Below, piece by piece: positions 1 to 12,335 of a stretch of 64,000 nucleotides of DNA. The translations under genes and the position numbers were made by a program. A model generated the notes under the pieces. That model was not told the origin of the DNA and searched no databases. It saw only the letters and a program-made list of their open reading frames with translations. Source of the DNA: Ptiloglossa arizonensis (taxonomy: Eukaryota; Arthropoda; Insecta; Hymenoptera; Colletidae); NCBI RefSeq assembly GCF_051014685.1, contig NC_135056.1, positions 6,882,001-6,946,000 on the forward strand, given 5' to 3'. Every line of letters begins with the position of its first letter. Position 1 is the first letter of the stretch.

Positions 1-3000
1 ATTTTCTGTTCGAATTTAGTTTAAAATAACGGCTGGTCGACCGTTTTAATTGTTACACGATCGATTCGCTCCGTACGAGAGCCATTTTATACCGAGACGA
101 ACACTCCGAGGCAACGTTTTAAAGCAGTTCGAGACTACGGTGATCGAACGACCCTTTCCGCCACAGGGTAAAAATTATGGATCTCATCGCCAACGTTGAA
201 ACAGCCGTACCGTTGGAAACCTGCACTCGTTACCATCGATTTATTGTCCAACGTAAACTTCCCGGTGTGAAATATGCGAACGCTTCACAATCAAAATGAA
301 CAAAATTCACCGTGCGTCAAATTAAAATAATATAACGGCGCGGTAAACTCTCGATGCCATTAATTCTTCCGTAGAAGGAATATCAAATCGTTCGTTCCTT
401 CATCGATGGAACATCGTAATGAATTCACCACGGCAATTATTGCTGTAGATTACCGTAGAAAATCGTGTTTTTTTTTGAATTTTTTGAATTTTTATAGAAC
501 TCTTCAGACTCGAGACCACATATATATATATTTACCGTATTGGCAACTGCACTTGACTTCTCCTTCGATCGGTGAAGTATCATAATAAACTGCACAATTA
601 TTACTGTGAGTCGTTTGAAGTGGTTCGAAGATGTTTGCTGAATTTTCATTCAGCCCTTGTATCTTTCTCGAGACGAAAGATATACTTGATACGTTGACTG
701 CTAGCTTGGTTGTTAATTATACTTGAAAAATAGAGATTTTTCATCGTATTTATTATTTCATAGCATTTGGTACGATGGTTATGTTACTGGAAAGTTTGCA
801 AGTATCAGTTATTAAAGAAATCAAAGAATGTAAGGATATTGTTGAAACGATATGCTTGTAAAATTTTTCTATAGAATTTTCACACACTTGCTTCGATATT
901 GTAAACGATTTTTATTTGGAAGCTCAATTTATCATTCTCCTGATAAACGATGGAAAAGGTGTTAACAGTGAGTCAAAAATATAAGTAGCTCAGCTTCTTT
1001 TTTGGATATTGAATCGCCTTTGAAATAATTGTTGAGAAATCAGTAGACAGACAAACCAAAAGTTGGAATAGAGCAAACCCAAAGTATCATATAGTCATTG
1101 TTATATGGGATAATGTAAACCTAATCAAACAACGCGTCCACAGCGTTACAAACTGTGACGAATACGTGTACTCATTGTGTGTTCGATGATTTAATACTAT
1201 TTTCTCTAAAAATAGTTAAAATGCTACAAAATAGATACATTTGTATATTTTTGAAGCAATAACAAATTGTGAAAAATCAGTGTAATATGCAATACCATCC
1301 TATTGTAACAATTATAGAAAATACCAAATTGATATGGAACTAGCTAACGCTATTTAATTAAAAAAAATTTAATTATTTGAAAAGTTTAAGATACTTTGTA
1401 TATGTATCAATTGACAAAACTGAAATCAAATTGGAAGTCATACTTGCACACTTGTGTGTATGCAAAATCGGAGAACAGATTGTTGAGTGTTGTTTCTGTA
1501 TAGCAATAATTATACGATTCTTTCAGTTTGTTCGATTTTAACCCTTGATTTTCTTGTTAATTATTTCGAGAATGGTTCGACATCCGAGGAAGACGATAAA
1601 AGAAAATACAGTTGAGTTCGACCAACATCGTGTTTGTATTTTGGACCTATTTTTAACAATTTTTCCATTGCTTCTCAGAGAAACAGTGGAGACATTTTTT
1701 GTTCACTGAGAGACACTTCGAAAGATTTTACACGAATTTTTTAATACCAGGTTACGTCAAAAATGGACATTTTTTAATATCCTCCGTTTACTTTTACACG
1801 ATTGTATTTTTAACGATTCTGATCTTAGAATATCAACGATTTTCGATGATACGTTATCCAATGTGAAATAAAGAACCATTTGTGATCTATATTTTCTCGG
1901 TGATCAAAAATTTTCTGTCAGTACGCGCTGATCATCACTGACTATCGTAAATCGTAACACTCGATGTATTGATCGCAGGATTTCCAAGAACTTAGGTTCA
2001 ATCGGTGTGTATTTAAGTTAATTTCGTAGAATCTGTGAAGCAATGGGAAAGAAAATTCGATGTATTTTATACAGTTAATTCCATTCGCCAGAGATATTTC
2101 AGAGCAGCATTTATCTTCGAGTATCGATCGGTGTAATTTCTTGCCTTTCTAATTTTTTACGCAATATAACAATTTACAGACCACGTAGTTGGCCAACCAT
2201 AGAAGAGAGAAAAATAAATTATAGAATTAATCTACACCAGCTTGGATCGGTGAAGTTCTCGGAGATTGTAGAGTTAATGTATTCGGTGCTTTCGAATATA
2301 TTCTTTTCTCGCAGAAAGTGTTCTTGGAAGTTCAGATAAAATCGATGGTAGTTTAAAGAGGCTGAAGTGAAAGGTGTTGTTAAATCTCAACGCGCGAGCG
2401 CGAGTTCTTAACCCTTTGGAGATTGGGTCATTTTGAGCCGAAATCTTTAAATACTATACGTATTATAAGAATAATTGTCGGAAAAGAAATAAAAATATCA
2501 GCTGTGTTTCGAGGAAAATCAATTATAACTTTGCTATTAAATCGAACGCGACATAAAAAATATTCGATTCGATAATTGCTTATATATTTATATAGAATGA
2601 AAATATTATCTCGGTGTGTAAACTACGAACGATGAAAACTTAATATATACAGGATACATAACGCGTATAAACAAATCTATAATTTATCGAAACGATCAGC
2701 ATTTGTAACTTCAACGTATTAATGCATTATTATAATAAAATCACGAGCTTAACGCGAAGCAATCTTCAAGAAATCGAAACAAAACGATCAATTTATTAAC
2801 TGTCTTCAAAATATCGTCAGAAATAATAAATCGTAAACATTTCAGATTGAATGATCGGTGAATAATCGCGATAGCGATAAATTACGGTAAAACTCGATAA
2901 AACCTAACGAATGATACACAATTCCACTAACAAACTATCGAGTCTGTTGTCATTCTACAAGCACCGAAAATAAGTTTTAGTAAGTAAAATTATTTCCCAA

Positions 3001-3180
3001 TAAACGATCGGTTCCGTGTCCGTTCCTCGTGGAACGTTCCAACGTACGAAAATTTTCAATATTTAACAATTCAGATTCGATCTTCGTTTCGAGTGTCAGC
3101 TTCGTGCACACAGTACTCGGTATCGGTCCAATTTGACCCAAATTCACGAAGGGTGTAAATTTGCAAGTTTCGCGAAAGGT
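1..3180. other. AT-rich non-coding DNA
   Basis: No coding exon, RNA gene or repeat array is supported here. The DNA is AT-rich with scattered CpG and many short A or T runs, as in insect introns or intergenic DNA. The only open frame of 60 or more codons (437-649, minus) is low in complexity and matches nothing I recognise. Confidence 0.6.
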
Positions 3181-4440
3181 TTAATCGACCCTCTCTCTCT
3201 CTCTCACCTCCCATTCTTTCCTCTTTGAAGTCGCGTTTAATTGATCTCGATCTACGAAAAAAAAAAAAAAAAAGCGAGCGAGCTAGAGAGAGAGAGAGAG
3301 AGAGAGAGAAGTTTGAACCGTCGAGAGGTAAGAGAACGGAAAGAATAAGTGCAGCGCCAGCGGGCAGAAACTGTAGCTAAATAATTTCAGCCCGCGGTCC
3401 ACACGGCCAGTCGTTGAGAGCCAGAGAAAGAAGTAGATATGAAAGGATAGGGGATTCCTTTGAAAAAATCATGAATGGATGTAGGCTCCGCATTTGCGGA
3501 GTACTTTGAACGAGAGTCTCGGAGAAGAAACGACGGCCGCGAGCCCTCGATTCTTGCAACGATTCCACGAGCTCTTACATTTTTTTTTTTTTTTTCTCTC
3601 TCTCTCTCCACCTTCTCCACCCTCCTTCCGCCCGGTTCCTCGATCTGTCTTCGCTTATTCCCCTTATTTTCCCGCGTCACCCCTTTCTGCTAACTCTTTT
3701 TTTGTTTTTTTTTTTCAAGTTCGTCTAACCATTTCCCCCCACCTCGTCACTGTTTTCCATTTTCTCGTAGGTTTCTCACCCCCTTCCTTTGTATCGTGCA
3801 TTTTCTCAGCCCCCCCTCCACGGTCTACCAGTTTGCTTTTGTTTCTTCCTGTCCCTCTCCTTTCTCTTTTCATTGAGGTAAAAGACAGGAGAGCGTGTAC
3901 GCCAGCTGCCAGTTCTATCCCCCTTTTCATATGTCGTGTTGCTCGATCGTGCTCAGAGTTCTCCCTGGACATTTTACCATCTCTTTCGCTCCACACCGAC
4001 CGGTCGGTCCTCCCTTCCGTTTTCTTTTTTCAATCTTTTTCTTCTCCCCCCCTCCCGCTACGGTTTAACGGCTGCACGCGCGTCAGATCACGCTGCAACC
4101 CTGGCTGCAAGGAGCGTCGACGAGTGCTTTGGAGTGAAAAGCGGCTGATTTTTGCAAGCTCGAGCGTGTTCTCTTTTCTCTTTTTTTTTTTTTCTTTTTT
4201 TCTCTCTCCGCGTTTTTGCTTTCTTCCGTGTTCGTCTTCCTTCTCCGGTGGTTCGTGCTCTCGATAACGCATGCGTGTTGCGGAAAACGTGGCTCCTGGT
4301 TACAAAGGACCGGTGTACGAAGTTGATCGACACGAAGTGATTTCATTTTTCGATCGCCAACGGTTACGTACACACCGACTCGGCTCGTAAATAACTTTCG
4401 TTTTTCGTTTAAAAATTTATTTCGATACAGGAGGACGCTC
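3181..4440. promoter_or_regulatory. Pyrimidine-rich CpG-containing region, possible promoter
   Basis: A CT run (about 3190-3206), a poly-A run (3257-3273) and a GA run (3284-3310) open the block. From about 3570 to 4260 the plus strand is strongly pyrimidine-rich with long T runs. CpG density is higher than in the flanks. Such blocks often sit at insect promoters or first exons, but I see no TATA box, start codon in context or splice donor that settles it. Open frames here (for example 3494-4267 plus) are Ser/Phe/Pro-rich by-products of the pyrimidine bias and start at TTG. Function is inference only. Confidence 0.3.
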
Positions 4441-5024
4441 GACCTCTTTCCATATACTCATCGTCGTTGATGAGCTGATTCGAGCTCGATTCCCGAGCCG
4501 CTCTTATTCGTTTTATAGTTTATCGATCCCCTTTGCATGCAAATTAACGGAATTCGTTTAAAAAAAAAAAAAAAAAAAAAGTTTTCGACGAACTACGAAG
4601 CAACTTGACATTTTTTTCTTTTTTTTTTTTAAATAATCATTAGCATTGTTTCGTGCGATGGGGAATACAAATTACAGGTTGGTGTCTATCTAAGTTCAAT
4701 TTTCATTCGCGTACGTTTCCATTTGTCAAGTTTCAGGCTTTAGTAAAGTAACAAATTGTTATTCGAGAGGGTTGATTTTAATTTCTCGCAAAGTTCGATC
4801 GTAAGTACTCGTAGAATGTATTGGAACACGTAAAAATAGTTTCACGCTTAATATTGACATATAATTAAAATTATATTTTCTCGAAATACTTTTTTAATTG
4901 TTTTTACATCTGGCCTTGTATCGTCCTCAATAAAATGGTTCGAGTTTCCATTGTGTTTGTTTCAACTGTTGTACGTATTCTATGAAAAGAATTTTGTTAC
5001 TATTTAAAAATTCAAAATAAATAA

Positions 5025-5560
5025 TAGCTTGTTCGATAAGTTTTGTCGTTTGATAAAATTTCGTGGACAGTACTGTTCAATGTAGTTCTGTTCAAAGTAA
5101 TACTATTCAATATAGTACTCTTCAATGTAATACTGTTCAATGTAGTACTATTCAATGTAGTACTGTTCAATATAGTACTCTTCAATATAGTACTGTTCAA
5201 TGTAGTACTGTTCAATGTAGTACTATTCAATGTAGTACTGTTCAATATAGTACTCTTCAATATAGTACTGTTCAATGTAGTACTGTTCAATGTAGTACTG
5301 TTCAATGTAGTACTGTTCAATGTAGTACTCTTCAATATAGTACTGTTCAATGTAGTACTGTTCCATGTAGTACTGTTCAATATAGTACTCTTCAATATAG
5401 TACTGTTCAATGTAGTACTGTTCAATAAGTTTTATCGAACGACAAAACTTATTGAGCAACCTAGTACTATACTGTTCAATAAGTTTCATCGAACGACAAG
5501 ATTTATCGAGTAACCTAGTACCATACTGTTCAATAAGATTTATCGAACAAGACATATTCA
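5025..5560. mobile_element. Mariner-like end sequence carrying an internal 15-bp minisatellite
   Basis: The left edge (about 5025-5065) reads like the end of the mariner-type element seen at 7.7 and 18.4 kb (TTGTTCGATAAGTTTTGTCG). The right part (5428-5560) holds three successive copies of an end-like unit, GTTCAATAAG followed by TTTATCGAACGACAA and an inverted AACTTATTGAGCAAC. Each can fold back on itself. Between them lies the 15-base array described separately. The whole looks like a non-coding element, or cluster of element ends, that was expanded internally. No transposase frame is present. Confidence 0.6.
5071..5431. repeat. 15-bp minisatellite, about 24 copies
   Basis: The unit is close to TACTGTTCAATGTAG and repeats about 24 times with few substitutions (TGT/TAT and CTG/CTC/CTA variants). 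Fifteen is a multiple of three, so several frames stay open on both strands: 5043-5513 plus, 5063-5428 plus, 5012-5425 minus and 5223-5624 minus. These give repeated pentapeptides such as VLFNV or TVQCS. They are consequences of the repeat, not genes. Confidence 0.95.
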
Positions 5561-7699
5561 ACAACTTAATAATTTCTCGTCGACTACGCACCGTATAAAT
5601 CTTTGTTCCGCGTAATATTCTCATTCGTTACCGAGTTTTCGTCGCCAGTGACAATTTTGTCCGAAAATAGCGCGTTCTTTTGTTACGAGAAAAGACACGT
5701 TACAAGAGACATGCGATCTCCTTTATTCTCGTCGTCGAGTGTACGAGTAACTCTCCACTTACAGACTTCGTCGATTGTTTCTAAATGACGACAGCCAGTC
5801 TATTGCAACGTATTCAGCTTTTTCGCTAATTCGTTCGAGTTTCGTTCCGCTAATAGCTTTAGAATCTCGTAGTGGAAGTTAGATGCAGCGGAAGTTATTT
5901 ATGACACAACGCGTGAACTATACCTGCAGAAATGGATACACGTCCAGTTAAAACACGTTTGCAATTTTACCGAAATAATTTGCAATTTTTTGATTCGGTG
6001 CTGCGATCCGCAGACTTTGTTAATAATAACATACGTGCCGATCGTAAAATAACAAAGTCCCGTTTCTGTCAAAATGTTATTATTTTACACATAAACACAA
6101 TATTATAAATACACGATCATTGGGTGCACGAAGAAGAACGAGTTACGTAATTGGAACAAATTATTGTATTTTTTTTCTCGACAGGATTAATAAGCGTACG
6201 TACATATGTTAACTGGGAGATTTTTGTTCGTTCTTTCTACCATTTTCATTTATCTCACTTTTTATGAAATCCCTTCGCGCGGCCGTTTTTCCGTTAATAA
6301 ATGTAATAAATTGTCCAAACCGGATGATTTCAGATTGAAAATTCCAAGATCGATGTGACGTTAATTATACACGAGATACATATTGTAGGTAAATGGTTAT
6401 AAATGTTATTAAAACAAATTGTTTTATTAATCGGTGAAAATACAAAATATGGTGCAAAATTAATTAATACACAGAATATGTATTGCAAGGAAGAATGTAC
6501 ATTTGCTATTGAAAGAAATGAATAATGACACTTTTATTTAACTTTATTCATTGCGTGAACAACTATAATACAATCAAGAATGTGTGTAAATATTAGTATC
6601 GATGCAAAAAGAGTAAGTAAATTGTGAGAATTCGTCGTATGAAGGAAAAATATTTTAATTAAATATTTTAATTAAATATTTTAATCACAGAACACGTTAG
6701 AAGAGTCAAGCGGAACGTTGAAAACATAAGATATTTTTAATTATAAATAGCGTGGATACTCGATTGGTAATATTTACTTCACTCGTTGTAGAGTAAGAAA
6801 GAAAAACAAGTTTTCGTAGATTCGCGTTAATTATCGGATAGTTCGTATCTTCGAATGGTACACAGATCAAAGGTATTACTTTAAAAGAGGGTAATAAAAA
6901 ACTCATCCCCTCGGGGCAATATAGACATTTATTTGCACAGATTCGGCGAGCGTTCTCTCTGTACCTTTAAGCCACAGAATTATGGAGTGTGCTCCATATT
7001 CGCAACGTTCTGTCAGCGATAAAGTGGCCCTTCGTTTCTCGGTTCTCTTACTGTAAACAGATCACGTACATTCCAATGTACCGCTGCTCTAACAAGAAGC
7101 AGAAAGGAGCTTTTATCGTTTGTAGAACGTAATGAATATAAGTATAAGTTTAATAGTAGCTTTACCCTCTTTTGAATGCATTGATAAATTTCAGGGGAAA
7201 CAAAATAATGAGCGTGTGAATTGAACATTGAAAAATGTGATCGATATAGGTCTTCCTCGATTAAGAATAAATACGAATAAGCAATTATATAATCTTTATT
7301 GTTTGCAATGTTGGTGTACTTGTACTTCTATAGGTATATTATTTTTCTTTACTCGTTGTGTGAATATCGTTTCGTACTGCGAATTAATACTGACGCAGTA
7401 TCATTATTGTTATCGTTGTTATACAGGACGGTTCACTCGAAGAAAAACATTTATATATCTTTCTTTATTTAGAAGATCTTTAAGAATAAATACGACGCAA
7501 AAGGAATCTTTTTCTCAAGGTTAATATTTTCAGATTTTTTAAAGTCAACTTTCTTTTTTCTCGTACAACAAAGTAAATAAATTCGTGCTTTTCATCTTGC
7601 AGTCGATGTTAAGATGAATTTATCAATATGAACTTGAATTGATCGTGGACAAAATTATAGTTTTATTTAGCTTTGTAATTGTTTAAGATGGTGTCCTTA
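5561..7699. other. AT-rich non-coding DNA
   Basis: No gene is supported. A small tandem repeat of ATATTTTAATTAA (three copies, about 6649-6687) is the only structure noted. Short open frames such as 6706-6906 minus and 7228-7524 plus show no recognisable domain and no splice signals that would make them exons. Confidence 0.55.
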
Positions 7700-7915
7700 T
7701 AATAAGTTGGTCAATAAGTTTTGTCGTTCGATAAGAAATGGAGTTATTAGGTTCGTCGTTTTATTTTTCCAAAGATGGTACTAATGTTTGGTGAACGTGT
7801 GTAAAGTTCCATTTAGATCTATCGACTCATTTGTATATTTACAGTTGTTCAAAGTTGAAATGTAGTATTTTTTTACAATGGAGAAAACGACGAAACTTAT
7901 TAACCAATCTATTAT
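7700..7915. mobile_element. Mariner-like non-autonomous element, family 1 (about 216 bp)
   Basis: The ends are inverted copies of each other: the left reads AAGTTGGTCAATAAGTTTTG and the right reads CGACGAAACTTATTAACCAA. TA dinucleotides at the boundaries fit mariner insertion. The interior includes GGTGAACGTGTGTAAAGTTC and a short T run followed by ACAATGGAGAAAACGACG. A second copy sharing most of the interior lies at 18427-18648. There is no transposase, so this is an internally deleted derivative or MITE. The family assignment rests on end shape and TA boundaries only. Confidence 0.75.
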
Positions 7916-8261
7916 ATTCACTCGCATGTGCAACAATAGATTGCAACGTTTCGCTGATCGTTCACGGTGTAAATGCAGTGGAAGAATATTTTCTTATTGG
8001 AAAAATTTCTTAACGAAAGAATATATTTGCCGTGAAGAGACCCTTACTCATGAATAAACGGATAAATAAGGTTTGTGCTGTACTAACAACGAGAGTGATG
8101 AAAGGAACATTAAAATTGTGGCTACGCGTTTGTAGAGTGTGTAACTTAAAAGACATCATATTGAACGTTCACTGAACTAAATCGAGTAATATAATAATAT
8201 TTCTTTTGTTTAATTTTCTAAATTCAAGGTCATTCCAAAGTAACATAGAACAACATCGATG
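7916..8261. other. Non-coding DNA, nothing identified
   Basis: AT-rich unique sequence. No exon, RNA gene or repeat was recognised. Confidence 0.5.
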
Positions 8262-9080
8262 TTCTGTTTCTAGTCGACGATTCTTTATACTGTAAGAAAC
8301 TGTTGATTCTCCATAATTTTGAAGCAAGAGTTTCTTATTGGTAGATTAAAAACAGTTGTCTATACATTGTAGTAAAACTTACTATTGTGCAGCCAAAGAC
8401 TCGGAGTCATTTACCTTAATTACGTGTCACGCCATTTAGATCTTAGATATTTTCATTGACGTCAAAGATGTCCTGACATTCTGACAGATGAATGTCCTGA
8501 CACTTTAGTAAAAATTGCTTTCGTGCAGCCAAAGACTTGAAGGAGTCATTTACCTTAATTACGTGTCTCTCCATGTTCCATTTAGATCTCAGATATTTTC
8601 ATTGATATAAAAAATATTACTCAAGATGTCACGCATTCTCCTAATTTCTTTCTCAGTACACGTTCACGAAAGGTTCACTCCTTTACAGCAACGTTTGCTA
8701 TCGATGTCAATGATCCCTTGTATCGATTCTTCTTATCTTTGAAGCCATGGTTCCTTATTGGTAGATAAAGAACAGTTATCCTGACATTCTAGTAAAAGTT
8801 ACTTTCGTGCAACTGAAGATGTCACACATCCTCCTAATTTCTTTCTCAGTACACGTTCACGAAAGGTTCACTCCTCTACAGTAACATTTGTTTTCGATGT
8901 CAACGATCCCTTGTACTGCAAGAAACTGTTGATTCTTCCTAACTTTGAAGCAACAATTTCTTATTGGTAGTTAAAGAACAGTTATCCTGACATTCTAGTA
9001 AGAATTACTTTCGTGCAACTCAAGATGTCACGCATCCTCCAAAATTTCCTTCTCAGTACACGTTCGCGAAAGGTTCACTC
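8262..9080. repeat. Diverged tandem repeat, unit about 200 bp
   Basis: Blocks recur in the same order: AAGAAACTGTTGATTCT, then TTCTTATTGGTAG, then CAGTTATCCTGACATTCTAG, then CTTTCGTGCA, then a CAGTACACGTTCACGAAAGG block. The last block begins near 8656, 8847 and 9053, a spacing of about 190-205. The first units carry an extra shared segment (GGAGTCATTTACCTTAATTA, near 8404 and 8540). There are roughly four degenerate copies and no coding potential. Confidence 0.8.
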
Positions 9081-10235
9081 GGCTCCCCGGTAACCTTTGC
9101 CGCGTATAATCGATCGGAATGCCCCCAGGAAACGTTCAAGCAACGAAGAACAAACGGTGTAGCGATTGATCGCGTATCCGCTAATAATTGTCTAACTCGA
9201 TAATCCCATCGTGCGCGTTTATTAGTGGCAATTTGCCGCAAACATCCAGCTCTGCGGTGGATGTAGAGGCATAAATAGTAGCCAGGGCACAGTGGCTCAC
9301 TTGCTATCCCATCCGTGGAAGAATACGGCTGGCTCAGCGTGCACCCCTGAACGTTCGATTTGCTTAAGCACCCTAGGGCGATCACGCGCCCTCCCTGGCA
9401 CATCAGTTTAAATTCAGCTGGCGGTCAGGAAGGGGTGGATAGGGGGAAGGTCTGCGATTATCCAGCGGCTATGTACCTATACGTTAACACACGGGGGCAC
9501 AACCGCTGGGGGACGTGTGCAAGGCACTAGGGATTCGACCGTATGAATATTCAGGGCTTGCCTTCGCGGCGATGAAAATTCGATTGCCCCGCAGCTACGG
9601 CATCTGACGACGATGATGGTCGACGGAGAAGGGGGACATGTATTCCTCCACCACCGACCACCGTCGCCATTCTGCCTCCTGCTATCGTCTTCGACTGTGC
9701 TTCCGCCTGTGGAAATCGTGCACCGATCGATGACAATCGTCCACAGGCGTGAGGTGCTTCGAACCAGCTGGTTCCCACCTACGCCGATGTATATACGGGC
9801 CATAGGCGGCGCCTCCCGACGGAATACAGAAGACGCTTACACAAGGATGGGGATAAGCCACCGACGGAAATTGGAAGACTAGGAAGTTATGATGCATTTG
9901 TTCCGCGAGATCGTCAGAATTGAATTTTCCTTATCGACGAGGGATGGCGTACCGTAGGCCGTAGGATCGAGCTAACGGGTTCATTGATATGCGCGTTAAG
10001 CTGCGTTCGCGTATACGGAACGGATGCCTTCGATCGAATCGTGTCGATCGTTCGGTGATCAGGCTACGTTCACCTAGACCGCGTTTACGCTAAATTCGTT
10101 CTCCGTTCGTCTTCCTGGCGTGTGCAAGGTGACTTCCTGTATCCTTCGGTTCATCGTGTTCGGAACACTCGATCGTTTTTCTCGCGAAAGATCGTTGAAA
10201 ATTGATCTCTCGTAACGGTCAGTCGGTAAGTTTCA
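9081..10235. promoter_or_regulatory. GC/CpG-rich unique block ending in a possible splice donor
   Basis: Base composition rises sharply compared with the flanks and the sequence is not repetitive. Open frames on both strands (for example 9053-9403 minus and 9477-9803 minus) are uninterrupted mainly because of GC content and match no family I know. At 10231 the string CAGTCG|GTAAGT is a near-perfect splice donor for a plus-strand transcript. The preceding 150-200 bases could therefore be a non-coding first exon. No partner acceptor can be assigned without transcript data. Confidence 0.3.
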
Positions 10236-10860
10236 CGTCGAAGTGGACCACTATGGAGGCAATCCTCTCGCGATGTGTCTTAAGGGGGGATACCATCTTG
10301 ACCAGTCAAGAAAATTGAATTTTCTTTTTTAGTTTCTTAAAATTTAAAGTGTGTAGAATGTCACATCGAAGAGGTATTTCGAAATTCAAACATTTAGAGA
10401 AGTTGCAGGGGTAAATATACTTGTTTTACGATTTTCTCAAAATTATATTTTTTAAACGAAAATAATTTAGCCGATACGTAATGTACGGAACTACATATTT
10501 GATTTATCATTTCTCTCATTTCTCGAATTTTTCTTAAACTCGTTTGCCCGGAATCGTGCACACCGATAAACCGTATCGAAAAACAATCTATGAAAAATAA
10601 TCTAACAAACGCAAACAAGCATCGTTTTTTAAAAAATTACCGCTGCGTTTTAAGTTCAATACTATTCTAAATTAAACGACAAACACTTGCATCGATCGAA
10701 CGCTTACTTTCGCTTCGATGTTGATTCACAGTGTCCATTACTTTGAAAAATTGCTAGACCCATCGAACCGTCCTATCCCCTTAACGTGGCCCAATTCTAA
10801 CAGCACACTCGTCGAGGAAATTCAAACAATATCCGTAACGTAACGTCGGAGAAAGTTATC
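10236..10860. other. AT-rich non-coding DNA
   Basis: No gene or repeat supported. The 74-codon minus-strand frame at 10394-10618 has no recognisable domain. Confidence 0.5.
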
Positions 10861-11790
10861 AGCGTACGAAGAAACAACATCTCGAGTTTCCGGGGACGCA
10901 CGAATGGTCTAGCGCGCGGTTAGCACGCGCGAGATTAATATGTGTATCGTAGAGCGGCCTCGATACGGTATACGACGATAGGCGAGGAATTAATACTTTA
11001 AACGTCGGGAAACGCGATATCCGCGCGAGTAATACGAAGCAGTTAACGTTTACGGTCGCAAAAACGACGTGTCTATAAAAGGAATAGAACGATGCATAGT
11101 TTATCGAGGTACTCGGTGAGGGATTCGTCGATTGCCAGCCAGCCTCACGAGATGCCCCCCGAGACACCGTGTCCAGTGGCTCTATGTACGCGTTAACCGG
11201 GTGCACCCTCGTGCCACGGGACACCTGGCCTGGTGCATCCCCTATAGGTGCATGTGCACGTAGCTACGTACGAAAGCCCGTGTCTATAGGTTACTCTACA
11301 CCCGCTATTGGTTACTACACCTACGTATCCCCATTTATTGCGTTGCACGCCGACTGCAATCTTCTCGTCATTCGTTTATCGGATTGCGAGCTCGTGCCGG
11401 GAACGAGGTATATCGATTCGTCGTCGCTGTCGCGATAAAATGAATTTTGCACCGTGACGCGAGGTAAACGGGGGAGAAGGAAAATGTGTAAGGTGAGACG
11501 GTAGGTGAAAGGAGAACGCGGCGGGAATAGAAACGAAGGTGAAAGAAAAACCGACGAAACCGGGAGCACCGATTTCGATGGAGGTCTGTTGCGAACGGAG
11601 CGTTGAAATTGGCCCGTGGAAACATAGAAATCGGTCCGGTATCGTGGATGTGTTCCACACGCCAGGTTTCATCGTATTATCGCTTCATCGATGTTACGAA
11701 AGAACCTTGCCACGGCGGCGTCTTCGAGGAATTGACTCTACGAACACGATTATGAGTCCGAGTACGTATATCTCCTCCTAGACGTTGGCT
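10861..11790. promoter_or_regulatory. CpG-rich block with TATA-like box
   Basis: The block is rich in CpG and unique. TATAAAAG stands at 11074-11081 on the plus strand. About 55 bases downstream, near 11125, CTCG|GTGAGG could act as a donor. Together they could mark a short first exon. Several overlapping frames on both strands (60-120 codons) lack domains and look like chance frames in GC-rich DNA. Promoter function is inferred. Confidence 0.3.
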
Positions 11791-12136
11791 ACGTGTATCA
11801 GAGTGCGTAATACAATTGCGAGCACGATTCGGATTGCACCGTTTCGGTGAATTGTACCTTCGCGATCATTTGACAAGTAACGAATTAAACAGTACTCTAC
11901 TTTACGTCTCATTGCCCAATCTCTGCCCCATCACGCTTGGACCATTCCCTTGTGGATCTTTTCTAAGTCATCTATACGTATTCCTTACTGCTGACTTGAA
12001 ATCTCGCGGGACGATACAGAAGCAAAGAGGGATTGGACCGCCCATCTCCACACGAGTTGTTCATTTCAAGCCTTAGCCACGGTCTCTGCCATAGTAGTAG
12101 GAATAGGTTTTAATTGCATCCCTATTTCAACATCCA
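11791..12136. other. Non-coding DNA
   Basis: An 86-codon plus-strand frame (11816-12076) is open but has no domain or flanking splice evidence. Nothing else was seen. Confidence 0.45.
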
Positions 12137-12335
12137 ATAGGTTGTTCGATAAATTTTGTCAGTCCATAAAACTTATTGAACAGTACTGTTCATTATAATA
12201 CTAAGTTTATCGAGTACTACATTGTAGTATTAAGCCTTATCGAACGACTAAACTTATTGAGCAACCTAGTACTATACTGTTCAATAAGTTTTGTCGTTCG
12301 ATAAAACTTATTGAACAACTTAGTACTGTTATAGT
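12137..12335. mobile_element. Cluster of family 1 mariner-like ends
   Basis: The block starts with AATAGGTTGTTCGATAAATT and ends with AAAACTTATTGAACAACTTA, which is its approximate inverse. Inside are further inverted copies of the same end. One near-palindrome has 14-base arms (GTTCAATAAGTTTT / AAAACTTATTGAAC) around a GTCGTTCGAT loop at about 12280-12318. The layout matches the right part of the 5.0-5.55 kb cluster, including the shared linker CCTAGTACTATACTGTTC. Confidence 0.7.

Noticed and set aside
3494..4267. 257-codon plus-strand frame
   Set aside because: It starts at TTG and runs through T/C-rich DNA. Ser/Phe/Pro bias is explained by composition, and overlapping frames are equally open.
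5043..5624. Repeated pentapeptide proteins on both strands
   Set aside because: A 15-base repeat keeps several frames open at the same time on both strands; there is no start context, splice signal or codon bias.
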